Below are positions 33,896 through 44,784 of a DNA stretch of 64,000 bases, one piece after another; position 1 is the first letter of the stretch; the number at the start of each line of letters is the position of its first letter. Location of the stretch: positions 55,522,722 through 55,586,721 of the forward strand of contig NC_056000.1 in NCBI RefSeq assembly GCF_018446385.1, in the 5' to 3' direction. Source of the stretch: Zingiber officinale (lineage: Eukaryota; Streptophyta; Magnoliopsida; Zingiberales; Zingiberaceae). The notes under the pieces are model-generated. The model had not been told where the DNA came from. It ran no database searches and saw only the letters and a list, made by a program, of their open reading frames with translations. The translations under genes were made by a program, and so were the position numbers.

Positions 33896-34534
33896 GAAGA
33901 CTGTCGAGCTCCGACGTTAAACCCTAGAGTCGAACCGGTGACTATAAACCCTCCGGCTTGAAGACCGTCGAGCAATGACGTTAAATCTTAGAGTCGGACC
34001 GGCGACTATAAACCCCCCGGCTTGAAGACCGTCGAGCAGCGACGTTAAATCTTAAAGTCGGACCGGCAACTATAAACCCCTCGGCTTGAAGACCATCGAG
34101 CAGCGACGTTAAATCTTAGAGTCGGACCGGCGACTATAAACCCCCCGGCTTGAAGACCGTCGAGCTCCGACGTTAAACCCTAGAGTCGGACCGACGACTA
34201 TAAACCCCCCCGGCTTGAAGACTGTCGAGCTCCGACGTTAAACCCTAGAGTCGAACCGGTGACTATAAACCCCCCGGCTTGAAGACCGTCGAGCGGCGAC
34301 GTTAAACTCTAGATTCGGACCGGCGACTATAAAACCCCGGCTTGAAGACCGTCGAGCGGCGACGTTAAACTCTAGAGTTGGACCGGCGACTATAAACCCC
34401 CCAGCTTGAAGACCGTCGAGCGGCGACGTTAAACTCTAGAGTCGGACAGGCAACTATAAACCCCCCGGCTTGAAGACCGTCGAGCGGCGACGTTATACTC
34501 TAAATTCGGACTAGCGACTATAAACCCCCCAGAT
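33896..34534 (+). repeat. 64-bp minisatellite, element B
   Basis: Ten units of about 64 bp: GAAGACCGTCGAG, CGACGTTAAA, ACTATAAACCCC. Same period, same CGTCG...CGACG stem, same GTTAAA and TATAAA as in elements A and C, with the rest of the unit diverged. Confidence 0.9.
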
Positions 34535-34591
34535 GAGTCAGCGTCGCGTTGAAGCACCTCAGCAAGACATTAGCAAAGAATCTATGAAAAA

Positions 34592-34840
34592 GGGAGAGTC
34601 ATTTGACCGATCGGCGCAGTAAAGGAAAACGCTAGGCGAAATGCTCATAAAAAGCCCTAGTGGAAAGTTGTCTGACCGATCGGCGCAGTAAAGGGAAACA
34701 CTAAGCGAAAAGCTTATAGGAATCCCTAGTGGAAGGTCGTCTAACCGATCGGCGCAGTAAATAAAAACACCCCGGCTACAAATTCATAGAAGTCCCATGC
34801 ATAGCGGGAGGTCGTTTAACCGGTCGACGAAATTAAGAAA
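34592..34840 (+). repeat. About 69-bp tandem repeats, element B
   Basis: Three to four decaying units containing GACCGATCGGCGCAGTAAA and CCCTAGTGGAAGGTCGTCT. Confidence 0.7.
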
Positions 34841-35008
34841 GCCTCTGCGAATAAAGGTCTAGCGACCTGTCAACATAGTCAAAAGGAACACTCGAAAGTG
34901 AAGGCAGACGCAACAAGAGTGGGCATTCATTTAAAATTAGCATTTGAAGGTTACAGACGCCACATGAAAATTGAAGACTTGCCGATCGGAAGCATTACTG
35001 AAAATACA

Positions 35009-37247
35009 TCATTCAAGGAAGTCAAAGATATGCTTTGGGATGGTAGTGAGAAGCGCCGCATGCTCCGTCGCAGGGATGACCACTGACTCGGGGAGCTGAC
35101 CCTTGCTCTTCAGATAATCCGCCGTGGCTGTGATGGCCAACTCGAAGGCGATGACCAGCCGGTCGGACACCTTCTCTACAAACTCCGCCGAGCGGATGTA
35201 GTTTTGCCTCAAGGCGGCGACGCGGCCCGGCTCCGCCTCTTGGTACTCTTTGAAGACAGCACGAGAAGCATCAAGAGCTTCCTGCAGGTCCTTCAAATCG
35301 CCCTTGAGCTTAGTCACCTCATCCGAGCGGCCTTTCTGCTCGCCTTCTAGCAGCTCGGCTAGCTCATTCACGCGCTGCTCCAGAGCGCGGGCTTCCACGT
35401 TCTTCTTGTCCAGATCGGCGATGGCGGTGTTCTTCCGAGTGATGGCCAGCTCAATCTTGCGGTTGTAGGATTTGACCTTCTTGTCTAGCTGGTCCAGCAT
35501 GTAGGCCTGATCGACCGTCTTCTTCCTCTCGGCCTCTAACAGAGCCTTGGTTTTGTCGAGCTCCTTCTGCAGCTCAACATAAGAAGGGCCTCGGGAAGAT
35601 GACGGGCGCCCTGACTCTTCAGTCTCTTCAGCTCGTCCTCCACCATCGCCAAGCGGTTGGAGACAACAATCTCTTCCACCCATCGCTGATGTACAATAAA
35701 AGGGTAAGGAGGCCGATCGGGAAAAATATATAAAGAAGTAAACATTACCCCGGTGGACTGCTGCATGTGGCTGTCAGCCAGCTTGTCGAGCGGTATCATG
35801 GTCACACGGGCCCGAGCGTATGCCCACATCTCAGCTAGGGGCCCCTTCATAGTGATCATATGCTCGGGGCCCGTCGGCCGATCGGACTCGGCCATGAACG
35901 CCTCGGTAGGGAGATGCAGAGTGGCCCTAACTGTACGACGTCGGCCCGGAGTCGTCTGAGCGGACACCAGAGGATCAGAAGCGGGGCTGGACATGGTGGA
36001 CAAAATGCCCGAGCGAAGGACTCGGCGTGGTGCTGGAGGAAGGGAGGCAACCGGAACCGCTTCGATGGTAGCCGCAGGCGCCTCCAGTTGAGGAGTCCGG
36101 TCGGAAGATAGAGCCTCGACCGATGGTGCTTGGTCGCGTGGGGAGGAGGTGCCCGTCCGCTCGGACGTTTGCACGGCGGAGGTTGCCGAATGGAGGGACT
36201 TCTCAACTCTCCGTCTTTTCCTATTGAGTGGGAGCTCATCCTCCGGATCGGAACTTCCCTCCCGCACGGCCGGTTCCTGGCCAGAAGTTGCACCACCGGC
36301 AGCATCCATAGGCGAAAGCTGAGCGGCCGACTCGCCTGCCTGCGCTTCGCTCTCGTCCTCATGAGAACCGACCGGAGCAATGCCAGTTGCTCCATTTCCT
36401 TGGCCGCTGCCGCTTCGAACGCGGTTGCTTTCTTCTTCAAAATTTCGGACAGCACCAACTCCATTACGATGTTCGTTGCAAAGAAAAGAGAAGGAAATCA
36501 GTTAGAACTCAAGACAAATATACAAGTGAAGTTCTTACCGACGCTGCTCGGAAGGGGGGTCCGGCTTGGACTCAAACCAAATATGTACATCACTCCTTCC
36601 GGTAGGAGCTTGTTGATGTCGAGTTTCAGACCGGCTAGCAGATTCGCTGCTTGAAGATAGTCTGGTCAGGTCTTATATTTCTTCAGCTCGGGAGAGATGG
36701 GCTGTCCGACCTGCCATTTCGTACGGAAGGGGAGCCGCCCGGGAACATGAAGGTAGAAAAAGTTCTCCTTCCAGTGTTTGTTGGAAGAAGGCAACTTATC
36801 AAAAAAGACTAAACCGGGCCGAGCTTGAAATAGATAAGTGCACGGCTCGGACTGCTTAGGGTAGTAAAAATAATAGAAGACCTCCGGGCGGAGGGAATGT
36901 TGTGTATCTTAAATAAGACCACAACCCCGCACAGGAGGCGAAAGGTGTTGGGAACCAGTTGGGTGAGCGGAATGCCAAAAAAGTTACAGACTTCGATGAT
37001 GAAGGGGTGGAGGGGAAACCGCAGATCGGCTATGAATTGGTCGCGGAAAAGACAAAAGGCGCCGCTCGGAGGTCTGTGCGGCCGAGCGGAAGGTGAAGGT
37101 AAAATTAGCTCAAAGTCGGAAGGGATATCAAAGGCGTTAAATAGGCTCTCGGCATCGCGTCGATCGAATCGCGACTCCATGGTGGTATACCATGGGCCGA
37201 GAGTCGGGTCTGCAGGTTGAGAGGAGTTTGCCATCGCCAAAGCAATG
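35009..37247 (-). pseudogene. Antisense gene of element B
   Basis: N-terminus MANSSQPADPTLGPWYTTME (ATG about 37232), then LRFPLHPFIIEVCNFFGIPL and LLCGVVVLFK, the clearest gypsy-type transposase-like domain in the window. Exon 2 (to 35749) is a charged S/P-rich linker with LHLPTEAFMAESDRP. Exon 3 (35685-35009) is a coiled coil, RWVEEIVVSNRLAMVEDELK to IFDFLE. Intron 3 (35748-35686, GTAATG...ATCAG) sits at the same codon (QQ[S/A]TG / xWVE) as in elements A and C, although its sequence has diverged. The middle intron has a GTAAGA donor near 36537, but its expected CAG acceptor reads CAA. One exon 1 frameshift near 36905. Confidence 0.7.
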
Positions 37248-37518
37248 GAGGAGGCAGAAATCGAAAAGGAAAGCAAGTGTGCAAGCGAAAAAAAAGGGGA
37301 AAACAGCAACCTAAGGACAAAACGAGGTCGAGAGCGCGAAGAAAACACAGGAATGAATGGGAGAAAGGAGAAAGAACCTTACAAAGGAGTTGAGGATAGA
37401 AGGAGGAAGGCGGAGAATCACCAGAGAAGGGAAAATCGGAGTCGCCGGAACGCTGAAGCACCGAGGGAGGATACGGGACACGCGAAGGCAAGGGTGCGGC
37501 GGAGGAAGAGGGTGAAGC

Positions 37519-37525
37519 CTTTATA
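37519..37525 (-). promoter_or_regulatory. TATA box of antisense gene B
   Basis: Minus-strand TATAAAG, at the position equivalent to the TATA boxes of the other antisense genes. A leader-intron donor GTAAGG (37382) and acceptor CTTAG (37315-37311) follow. Confidence 0.5.
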
Positions 37526-37733
37526 AGGTCGAGCCCGAGCGACATCAACAGTCGGATGCAGGTCACAAGAACCGAGGCCCTCATCGGGCCATTCATTTCA
37601 AACTGCCGGTGTCCCCTCGGACACGTCGCCGACCCGTACGATGACGCCAGCAGAGGCGCCACATGGCACCGTTCCATAGGGGCGCATTTAATGAGCGCCA
37701 TTACGGCGCGCAGCGCGCGTGCTCGGTCTTAAT

Positions 37734-38177
37734 TAGGGGTGAGCAAAAATTCGGAAAAACCGAATTAACCGAACCGAACTAACCGAAGTTAGAAATTCGG
37801 TTCAGTTAATTCGATTTTTTGGTTTTTTTTAAAATTCGGTTCGGTTTTCGATTAATTCGGTTCGGTTTCGGTTTTGAATTTTGTAATTCGGTTAAACCGA
37901 ATACACCGAATAAGAATATTATTTTAAATAATTTTATTTTAAAATATAATTAATTAAATAAAATCAAATTTTGAAAGGTAAAACCGAATAGGGTTTTAAA
38001 ATTCGGTTAATTAGGTCAATTCGGTCGAAAATCGAATTAACCGATATTTTATCGGTTCGGTCGGTTCGGTTTCATAGGGGAATTCGGTCGGTTCGGTTGG
38101 TTAAAAAAAATTCGGTTTATTCGGTTTTCGGTCTATTCGGTTCGGTCAGTTTGGTTTTGACCGAATGCTCACCCCTA
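37734..38177. mobile_element. hAT-type MITE rich in CGGTTCGGTT
   Basis: 444 bp with terminal inverted repeats TAGGGGTGAGCA / TGCTCACCCCTA and a perfect 8-bp target duplication GTCTTAAT (37726-37733 and 38178-38185). The interior is many copies of TTCGGTT and AACCGAA, so most of it can fold. No coding capacity. Confidence 0.9.
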
Positions 38178-38391
38178 GTCTTAATGGAGAGGATTTGCAT
38201 GAATTCCGAGGATATCTGAAGGACGTCAGCGTTGACCGTCGACACGTTTGCAAAGCCAGTAGCAGTAAGAGGCCGAGCGGCCGTGAGGGGGAATATTCCA
38301 GAAAGTGGTAGAGCAGTGACACTCCAGCCGACCGGCAGTCCAGTCAGTCGGACTTGGCGCCTCCTTCGGCTAGACTTGAGGGGGAGGCATG

Positions 38392-39172
38392 TGATCCAGT
38401 GGTAAGGGAGGGGGACCCTCGTTGGTGGAAGGTCAACGACACGTGGAGGTCAAAGGTCAAGAGATTCAACCTTGAGACCCGTCCGATCGGGCGAAGCAGG
38501 CCGACCAACCGGGCGAATCCCCCAGAGCCGAATGAAAGACAACCCAACTAGGGGTCGGGTTCCGATGCTCAAGGTAAAAAGGTTTCAAGGGCCGAGCGGG
38601 TTGTCCGTTCGGCCGGTGCACAAGGCAACACGGGCAGGAGCAGTCTCATCCGAGCATATGACCGATGCAGGAGTGATATGCCTGTCGAGCGGCCGACCCG
38701 CTCGGCCCTGGAACAGACAGGGAACGCAAGAGGACAAAGGAGTTGGGATAACATCATCCTCGAGACACCTGCCGCCGACAAGCAGCAGAGTTGGCGGCCG
38801 AGCCGTACACAGGATCATACGGTGGAAGCTTCCACCGTCACATCCGGGATATGCTCGGACAATTGCGGAATAGCGCCAGAGGTACTTTTCTGACACAGGC
38901 TCATTAAGGTATGTTTGGGGAAGCGTGCCCGCATTTCCCCGGGGTCCTATATAAGGACCTCCAGACGTCGACGAAAGTATGCACAAATCTTTACTGTAGC
39001 CACATTACGCTGCCTCTCTCGTTGCCTAACTTGAGCGTCGGAGGACCGTCGCCGGGAAACCCCTCCCGGCTCGGCTTCTTTGCAGGTTCGCCGGAGATCT
39101 ACGCCACCAGTCGGAGACAGCGGAGCGTGTCACGTCCCTAGCGTCCGTCGACTCAGCGCTCGGACAGGATCA
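38392..39172 (+). repeat. 3' LTR of element B
   Basis: 781 bp, TGATCCAGTGG...AGGATCA, after the purine tract GAGGGGGAGGCATG. TATATAA at 38948-38954. Confidence 0.9.
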
Positions 39173-39321
39173 CTTTCCATTTCATATCTCTTGCAAAATT
39201 TAATTTTACCTTCTTTCATTTCCCATTTACATGCAATTTTCTCCTCTATTATCTTTCCTCCGATTAAACTTTTCTTCTGTCCCTGCCTTACATGCCCCAC
39301 AGAAGTTTAATCAGAGCACTT

Positions 39322-39978
39322 AGGGAGAACTTGAAATAAATAATAGAGGATATTTTTAGACTCTTTACTATTTTAAAAATTCACATGATTTAAAATGGAT
39401 GAAATCTAAACTCTTAAGTTAATTAATGAATTTTAACTGAAACTCATTAATAAATTTAGGCTATTTAAATTTCTACAAACTTATACTCATCCGGTAGAAT
39501 TGAATGAGAAGAGATGGATATGTGTCAAATATTTATTTTGATCAAAAAACACTATGTGCATGGTGTAAGGAGACTAGAACCTCATTAGGTCTGATTTGAG
39601 AGGAGATTGGCCAAATGTGGGTCCTAGTCTTCTAGAGACCAGGACCACGATGGGCCTGATCTCCCCACACCAGGTTCATGTTATACTTGATCTGCTCTCA
39701 AATTAAGTACCATCGAAGTTCTAATCTCTCCATATTATGCACACACTTTTTTTTATTAGAATCAAAATTTAATACTATATTTATCTTTATCTCACTCAAT
39801 CCTATCGGATGAGTGTAAATTTATAAAACTCTAAATAGCCTAAGTTCATCGGTGGATTTTACTAAAGACTCACTGATTGATCTAGAGCTTAGATTGTATC
39901 CATTTCAAGTCCCGTGAATTTTTTAGATTGTAAAGTGTCTAAAAGTATCCTTCATTACTTGTTTTGGGCTTCCCAAAG
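39322..39978. mobile_element. Fold-back (long-TIR, Mutator-like?) element
   Basis: The left arm from about 39322 (GGGAGAACTTGAAATAAATA, then AGAGGATATTTTTAGAC) is the imperfect reverse complement of the right arm ending about 39978 (GTATCCTTCATTACTTG, then TTCCC). The match continues to a centre near 39634 (GGTCCT...AGGACC), so nearly the whole 650 bp is one hairpin. GGG...CCC ends suggest a Mutator-like MITE. A 9-bp duplication could not be confirmed. Confidence 0.7.
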
Positions 39979-40034
39979 GTACTCTAGTATTATGTTAACT
40001 TTTAACTAAAATGTTTGAACCTAGTCTCAAAGAG

Positions 40035-40223
40035 CAATGGCGGAGCTAGGCTTTAGGCTCTCCGGGCTATAGCCTGGGGACCTAGTTAAAGTTGTGCTAA
40101 ATTTTACCCTTTGTTTGCATTGATTTTTCCATTTCTAAATAGAGCAAGGTGGTCTCTAGCTCGGGTACTCCATTGGAGGACATTTGTAGCTCGGATGGGT
40201 TACAAATCCTGGCTCCGTCATTG
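40035..40223. mobile_element. hAT MITE, 189 bp
   Basis: Terminal inverted repeats CAATGGCGGAGCTAGG / CCTGGCTCCGTCATTG and a perfect 8-bp target duplication TCAAAGAG (40027-40034 and 40224-40231). No coding sequence. Confidence 0.92.
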
Positions 40224-40329
40224 TCAAAGAGATCATGACTACATTGGGTTTAGCATGGAGATACTAAGATATAGAAAAATTAGGATTACATAATATTTTA
40301 AAAATAATATTTTTAAAAAAAAACATATT

Positions 40330-43227
40330 TGTTGAGATCGAAAATGTAGCTAGAGGGGGGGGTGAATAGCTCGGCGTGATCTCGTGCTTGGCGTTGCTTG
40401 TTTCTTGCGATGATGTGCAGCGGAAAATACAAGAAAACAAATACAACAACGCTAACTCGAGGATTTACTTAGTATCCACCTCAAGAAGAAGTGATTAGTC
40501 CAAGGATCCACACACTCACACACCCTCCACTATGAAAATACTCCTTTTCAGTAACTACCGAAGGTGGAGAAGCCCTACAATACTCTCAATACAACAAGAA
40601 ACAAAGAGAAGCAAATACAAGGGAAAGCTTACACGGTTTACACAAGAAACGCTAACCCTAGCTTCTTCTTCTTGCTGTAGATCCACCTCTTGACTTGGAA
40701 ATGCCTCCAAGAACCTTCAAGATATGGAGTGGGAGTGACTGTGGAGAAGCTCTGAAATCCCTGTGAAGATCGGAGAAGAAAGCCGAGAGTTGTACCGAGA
40801 GAAACAGTCACCAACAGCTAAATACGACGCCAACGGTCGAATCCCAATCGATTGAGGAGGCTTTGGATCGTTTGACCGATCGATCCAAAGCGCCTCTGTG
40901 CTCCTGGGAATCGCCTGGATCGATCGACTGATCGATCCAGGGCTTATCGCGTAAAATCACAGCTCCCAATCGATCAGTCGATCGATTAGAGGCTCCCAAT
41001 CGATCGACCGATCGATTAGGAGGCATTTTGTGTGATCGGCAATTCTCCCCAATCGATCGACTGATCGATTGGGGAAGCCTTTGTCGCGGGGACTCACCCA
41101 ATCGATCAGTCGATCGATTGGGCATGAGCCAATCGATTAGCCGATCGATTGGGCATGAGCCAATCGATCCAGGTCCTTGTTTTTGCCCAAAACCAAGTCC
41201 AAAGTCTCCTAAACCAACATTCGATAAATCATGACCTGTTGGTACATCATACCTAGCATCCGACCACCCTTGACCTGCCAGGACTCTCTCACCAAGTGTC
41301 TGGTCAATTCCTTTGACCCACTTGGACTTTTCTCCTCGTACCAAGTGTCCGGTCATCCTTGATCCACTTGGACTTATCTCCACCAGGTGTCCAATCAACC
41401 ATGTGTTGGATCGAGACGCGCTAGAGGGGGGGGTGAATAGCGCTCGTGGCTATAATCGTTCAATTATCGGAATCGTAAAACGTAAGAGTTAATGCAGCGG
41501 AATAAAATGACACAGAGAGACAAGGGATTTTTACTTCGTTCGGAGCCTGTGACGCGCGATCCTTGATCGCTTTCCGTGGGCAACAACTATAAGCTCGACA
41601 AGAGTACAAGTATTACAGTTAAGTATTAAAAAGAATACAGTTATACCGACGACAATATCGTAATCTGAAGATTCAGAGCTCCGGGTCGTCGATGTCTCGC
41701 AACAGCACTTCGGAATCGTCTCGTGAGCAGCTTGTAGCAGTAAGATCACTTGAAAGTTGTGTTGAGAGCTGCTGGTCGAAACCCCTTATAAAGGGTGTTC
41801 AAGGCGCCTTCATCAAGGCGCCAAACAGCCGAGTCACCGCGGAGATGAGGAGTGAACTGGTCGAATCTTATCTCGACTCAAGGCGCTTCCATCGCTCATG
41901 TAGGCGCTTCATCTGCTCAAGGCGCCCACTCGCTCATCAAGGCGCCCAGCCCACCTTGATCCGAGGCGCCCAAGCTCCATGGAGGCGCCTGACACTGCTC
42001 ATCCGAGGCTTTAAGTTGATCCTTTGCACCGCAAGATACGTTAGTCCCAAGCACTACCCGCAAGACAAAGTTAGCACATAATACAACAGATATTATAAAT
42101 GAAGTATTAACAGTCTCCGGACCGTCCAGTCGACTTCGAACTTCAACCGGAAACCCTAGGTCGACCCGACGTCTACTGTTCCCTCTACGGGAACGCGTCC
42201 TCACCTACTCCACCTGGGAGATTTACCTGTTGAGATCGGCCGGACTTTGCTCGGCATTTGACGCTTCCTGACTTTCTGCTGGACATCCGCTTCCCGGCTA
42301 GTCCAGACTTTCACCTGGTTCGCGACACCAGGACTTTTCACCTAGGGTTACCACCCCCTAGGACTTTTGCCTGAAGCCATGGACCTGCCAAGACTTCCCG
42401 CATAGGGTTACCACCCCCTATGACCTAGGGTTACCACCCCCTATGACCTAGGGTTACCACCCCCTAGGGTTTTTACCTGCCTAACCGCAGCTAGGACTTT
42501 TGCCTAAGTATCACTTAGGACTTTCCTGCAAGCTCCATGAACTTTGTTAGATAACACCACCACTTAACTTTGAGCCCTTTGCCATAATCAAAACTCAGGT
42601 TCGATCATCTGGTGCTCACTGCACCAACACCATGATCCACCTGGATTTTTCGTGCCTGGCTTCACTCATCAGGACTTTCCTTCTGCCTAGATTCACTCAC
42701 TAGGACTTCTCATCTACCTGCTTCACTCACCAAGACTTTCCTTACTGCCTAGCTTCACTCACTTGGGCTTTCACCTGACTTCACTCACCAGGATTTTCTT
42801 CTGCCTAGCTTCACTCACTAGGTCTTTCACCTGGCTTCACTCACCAGGATTTTCTTCTACCTAGCTTCACTCACTAGGTCTTTCACCTAGCTTCACTCAC
42901 CAAGATTTTCTTCTGCCTAGCTTCATTCACTAGGACTTTCCACAACTGCCTGACTTCACTCACAAGGACTTTCTAGTCTGCCTAACCTCCCAGTTAGGAC
43001 TTTCACCTGGTTTCACTCACCAAGATTTTCCAATCAAGTATCCAGTCAACCTTGACCTACTTGACTCTTCTTCACAATCTCCCCACATGAACAATTGCAC
43101 CTGCAATCTCTATGTCTTGTCTCCATGTATTGTCAAACATCAAAATCCAAGCATCAAGACTCGAGCTTGACCTAATTCAAGCTCAGTCAACCAGGTCAAC
43201 CTTGACCTAGGGAATATTGCACCAACA
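40330..43227 (-). repeat. 3' LTR of copia element 2, interrupted
   Basis: TGTTGAGATC...GCACCAACA on the plus strand. About 1666 bp without the nested solo LTR (41404-42630). Palindrome cassette at 40840-41175; hairpin array at 42640-43030. The start GCTAGAGGGGGGGGTGAATAG is shared by all copia LTR ends in the window. Confidence 0.85.
41404..42630 (-). mobile_element. Solo LTR of a copia element (GGCGCC subfamily)
   Basis: 1227 bp, TGTTGGATCG...GCACCAACA, with the perfect duplication CCATG (41399-41403 and 42631-42635). It carries a cassette of GGCGCC palindromes (41800-42000) where the other LTRs carry CGATCGATTGG, and a CCTAGGGTTACCACCCCCTA repeat (42340-42470). Confidence 0.85.
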
Positions 43228-43956
43228 ATCTCCCCCGTTTTGATGTTTGACAATACCTCCTTTAAGTTAGGCTAATCTCATAACCTCAACTTCCTTCATG
43301 CCAATGTATGAATGAGGGATTCCTTTATTCTCCCCCTTTCCTAGAGGGCAAACTTCCTCTTTAGGTAATGAAGGTCTAATTTAACCACACATTCTCCCCC
43401 TATTGGCACACATCAAAAACTCTCCCCTTGAAAAGTTACCCAACATTGTTTACAACTTCACTCATTGTTCACAACACAATAACGAAGGTTCCATACCCTT
43501 CATTATTCTTAACGCTCATCCTTGAGCGTATACCACTTGGTATCTTCACACACGATTCAAATGAAGGTCTCATACCCTTCATTGTCATCAAATGCTCATC
43601 CGTGAGCATACACCACTTGAATAATGAAGATATCCACTCTCTATTACATTCAAATGTCCAACCTTGAGCATTTTTGCTAAAGAAGGTTAACCACCTTCCA
43701 AGGTGTATGAAAAATAGATTTTCATGTCCTTAAAGAGTAACTCTCCCTAAAGACATGCACGTAACTTCTGTCATTGCACCAACAATGACTTGGAATCCCT
43801 AAACCTTTAGGAAACCCAAATTTTAAAGTTTTGAGGTTCAAAAATTTAATATTGAAACCAAACATCAACTTAGTCTTCCTTGACTAATCCATCCTTGTTT
43901 TCATCATTAAAACTCCCCCTAAATGTATACAAATGTGTTTTGAGGGGTTAGGAATG
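43228..43956 (-). other. 3' internal region of copia element 2
   Basis: Reverse-strand partner of 21699-22373 and of about 19560-19850: purine tract next to the LTR, then ATGCTCATCC repeats, then CTCCCCCTAAATGTATAC. No ORF. The element C insertion follows. Confidence 0.6.
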
Positions 43957-43961
43957 GTTAC

Positions 43962-44739
43962 TGATCCGACGGTTAGAACGGGGGACCCCCATTCTGAGGG
44001 GTCCCTGCCACGCTGGAGGCAAAATGCCAAGTGGTCGACCGGATAGGCAGACCAATCGGTGAATAGCTGAGGCAATAGGCGCCCCGACTAAAGTTGGGGT
44101 TCCGACGCTCAATAAAACAATGTCTAAGAGCCGAGCGGAAGGCACTCGCCCGGGCGTCTCCCCAGCATTTCAACGCAAGCGACAGGCGAGGCGTGAGGGG
44201 CGTGCTGGCCGGACGGCGCAGGGGATGAAGGCCGTCCGGACGATAGTCTCCGTCCAGCCAGCCGGACGTACGTCCCGGCCGGCGGTGGGTAAAGGAGAAC
44301 AGGAACCTCTTCTGACAGCCGTCAAGTCATATGGCTAAGCCATACTCCTAGTCTGACAACGGGGTGTCTTGTTGTCCCATCAAAGGCGCGATGGGACTGT
44401 TGCAGTATGGCGTCAGGTAAGCTTTCTGACAAGTACATACCGAGGCATGGGCTGCGGACACGTACGTGCCTCGGTAAGCGTGTAGAGGCTCTTTCACCGC
44501 TCTATATAAAGAGTCGTAGATTTCGCCGGAGGTACGCATTCTACAAGCTTCGAAGCCACTTTTTCCACCACTCGCTTACCTGACTTGAGCGTCGGAGGGT
44601 CGCCGCCGGGAACCCCTTCCCGGCCCGACTTCTGTGCAGGTTCGCCGGAGATTCGTGCGACCAGACGGAGGCCTACACCCTCGACTAGGAGTACGCCACG
44701 TGCCCAGCATCCTTTGGTTTGGCGATTCGGACAGGATCA
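43962..44739 (+). repeat. 5' LTR of element C
   Basis: 778 bp; TATATAAA at 44503-44510; GGGACCCC...GGGGTCCC hairpin close to the left end (about 43981-44004). Primer site at 44743-44760 (TGGCGCCGTCTGTGGGAA). Confidence 0.93.
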
Positions 44740-44784
44740 ATTTGGCGCCGTCTGTGGGAACGCTCCTGCATCCGAACGGGAACA

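Larger units (their letters stand above)
25706..39172 (+). mobile_element. Retand/Tat-like Ty3-gypsy element B
   Basis: LTRs 25706-26500 and 38392-39172, flanked by the perfect target duplication CTTTC (25701-25705 and 39173-39177). Order: primer site, gag, protease, RT, RNase H, second RNase H, integrase, 56-bp array, 64-bp array, about 69-bp array, antisense gene, polypurine tract. Nested inside are a copia-type solo LTR (27831-29512) and a hAT-type MITE (37734-38177). All ORFs carry stops or frameshifts. Confidence 0.9.
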
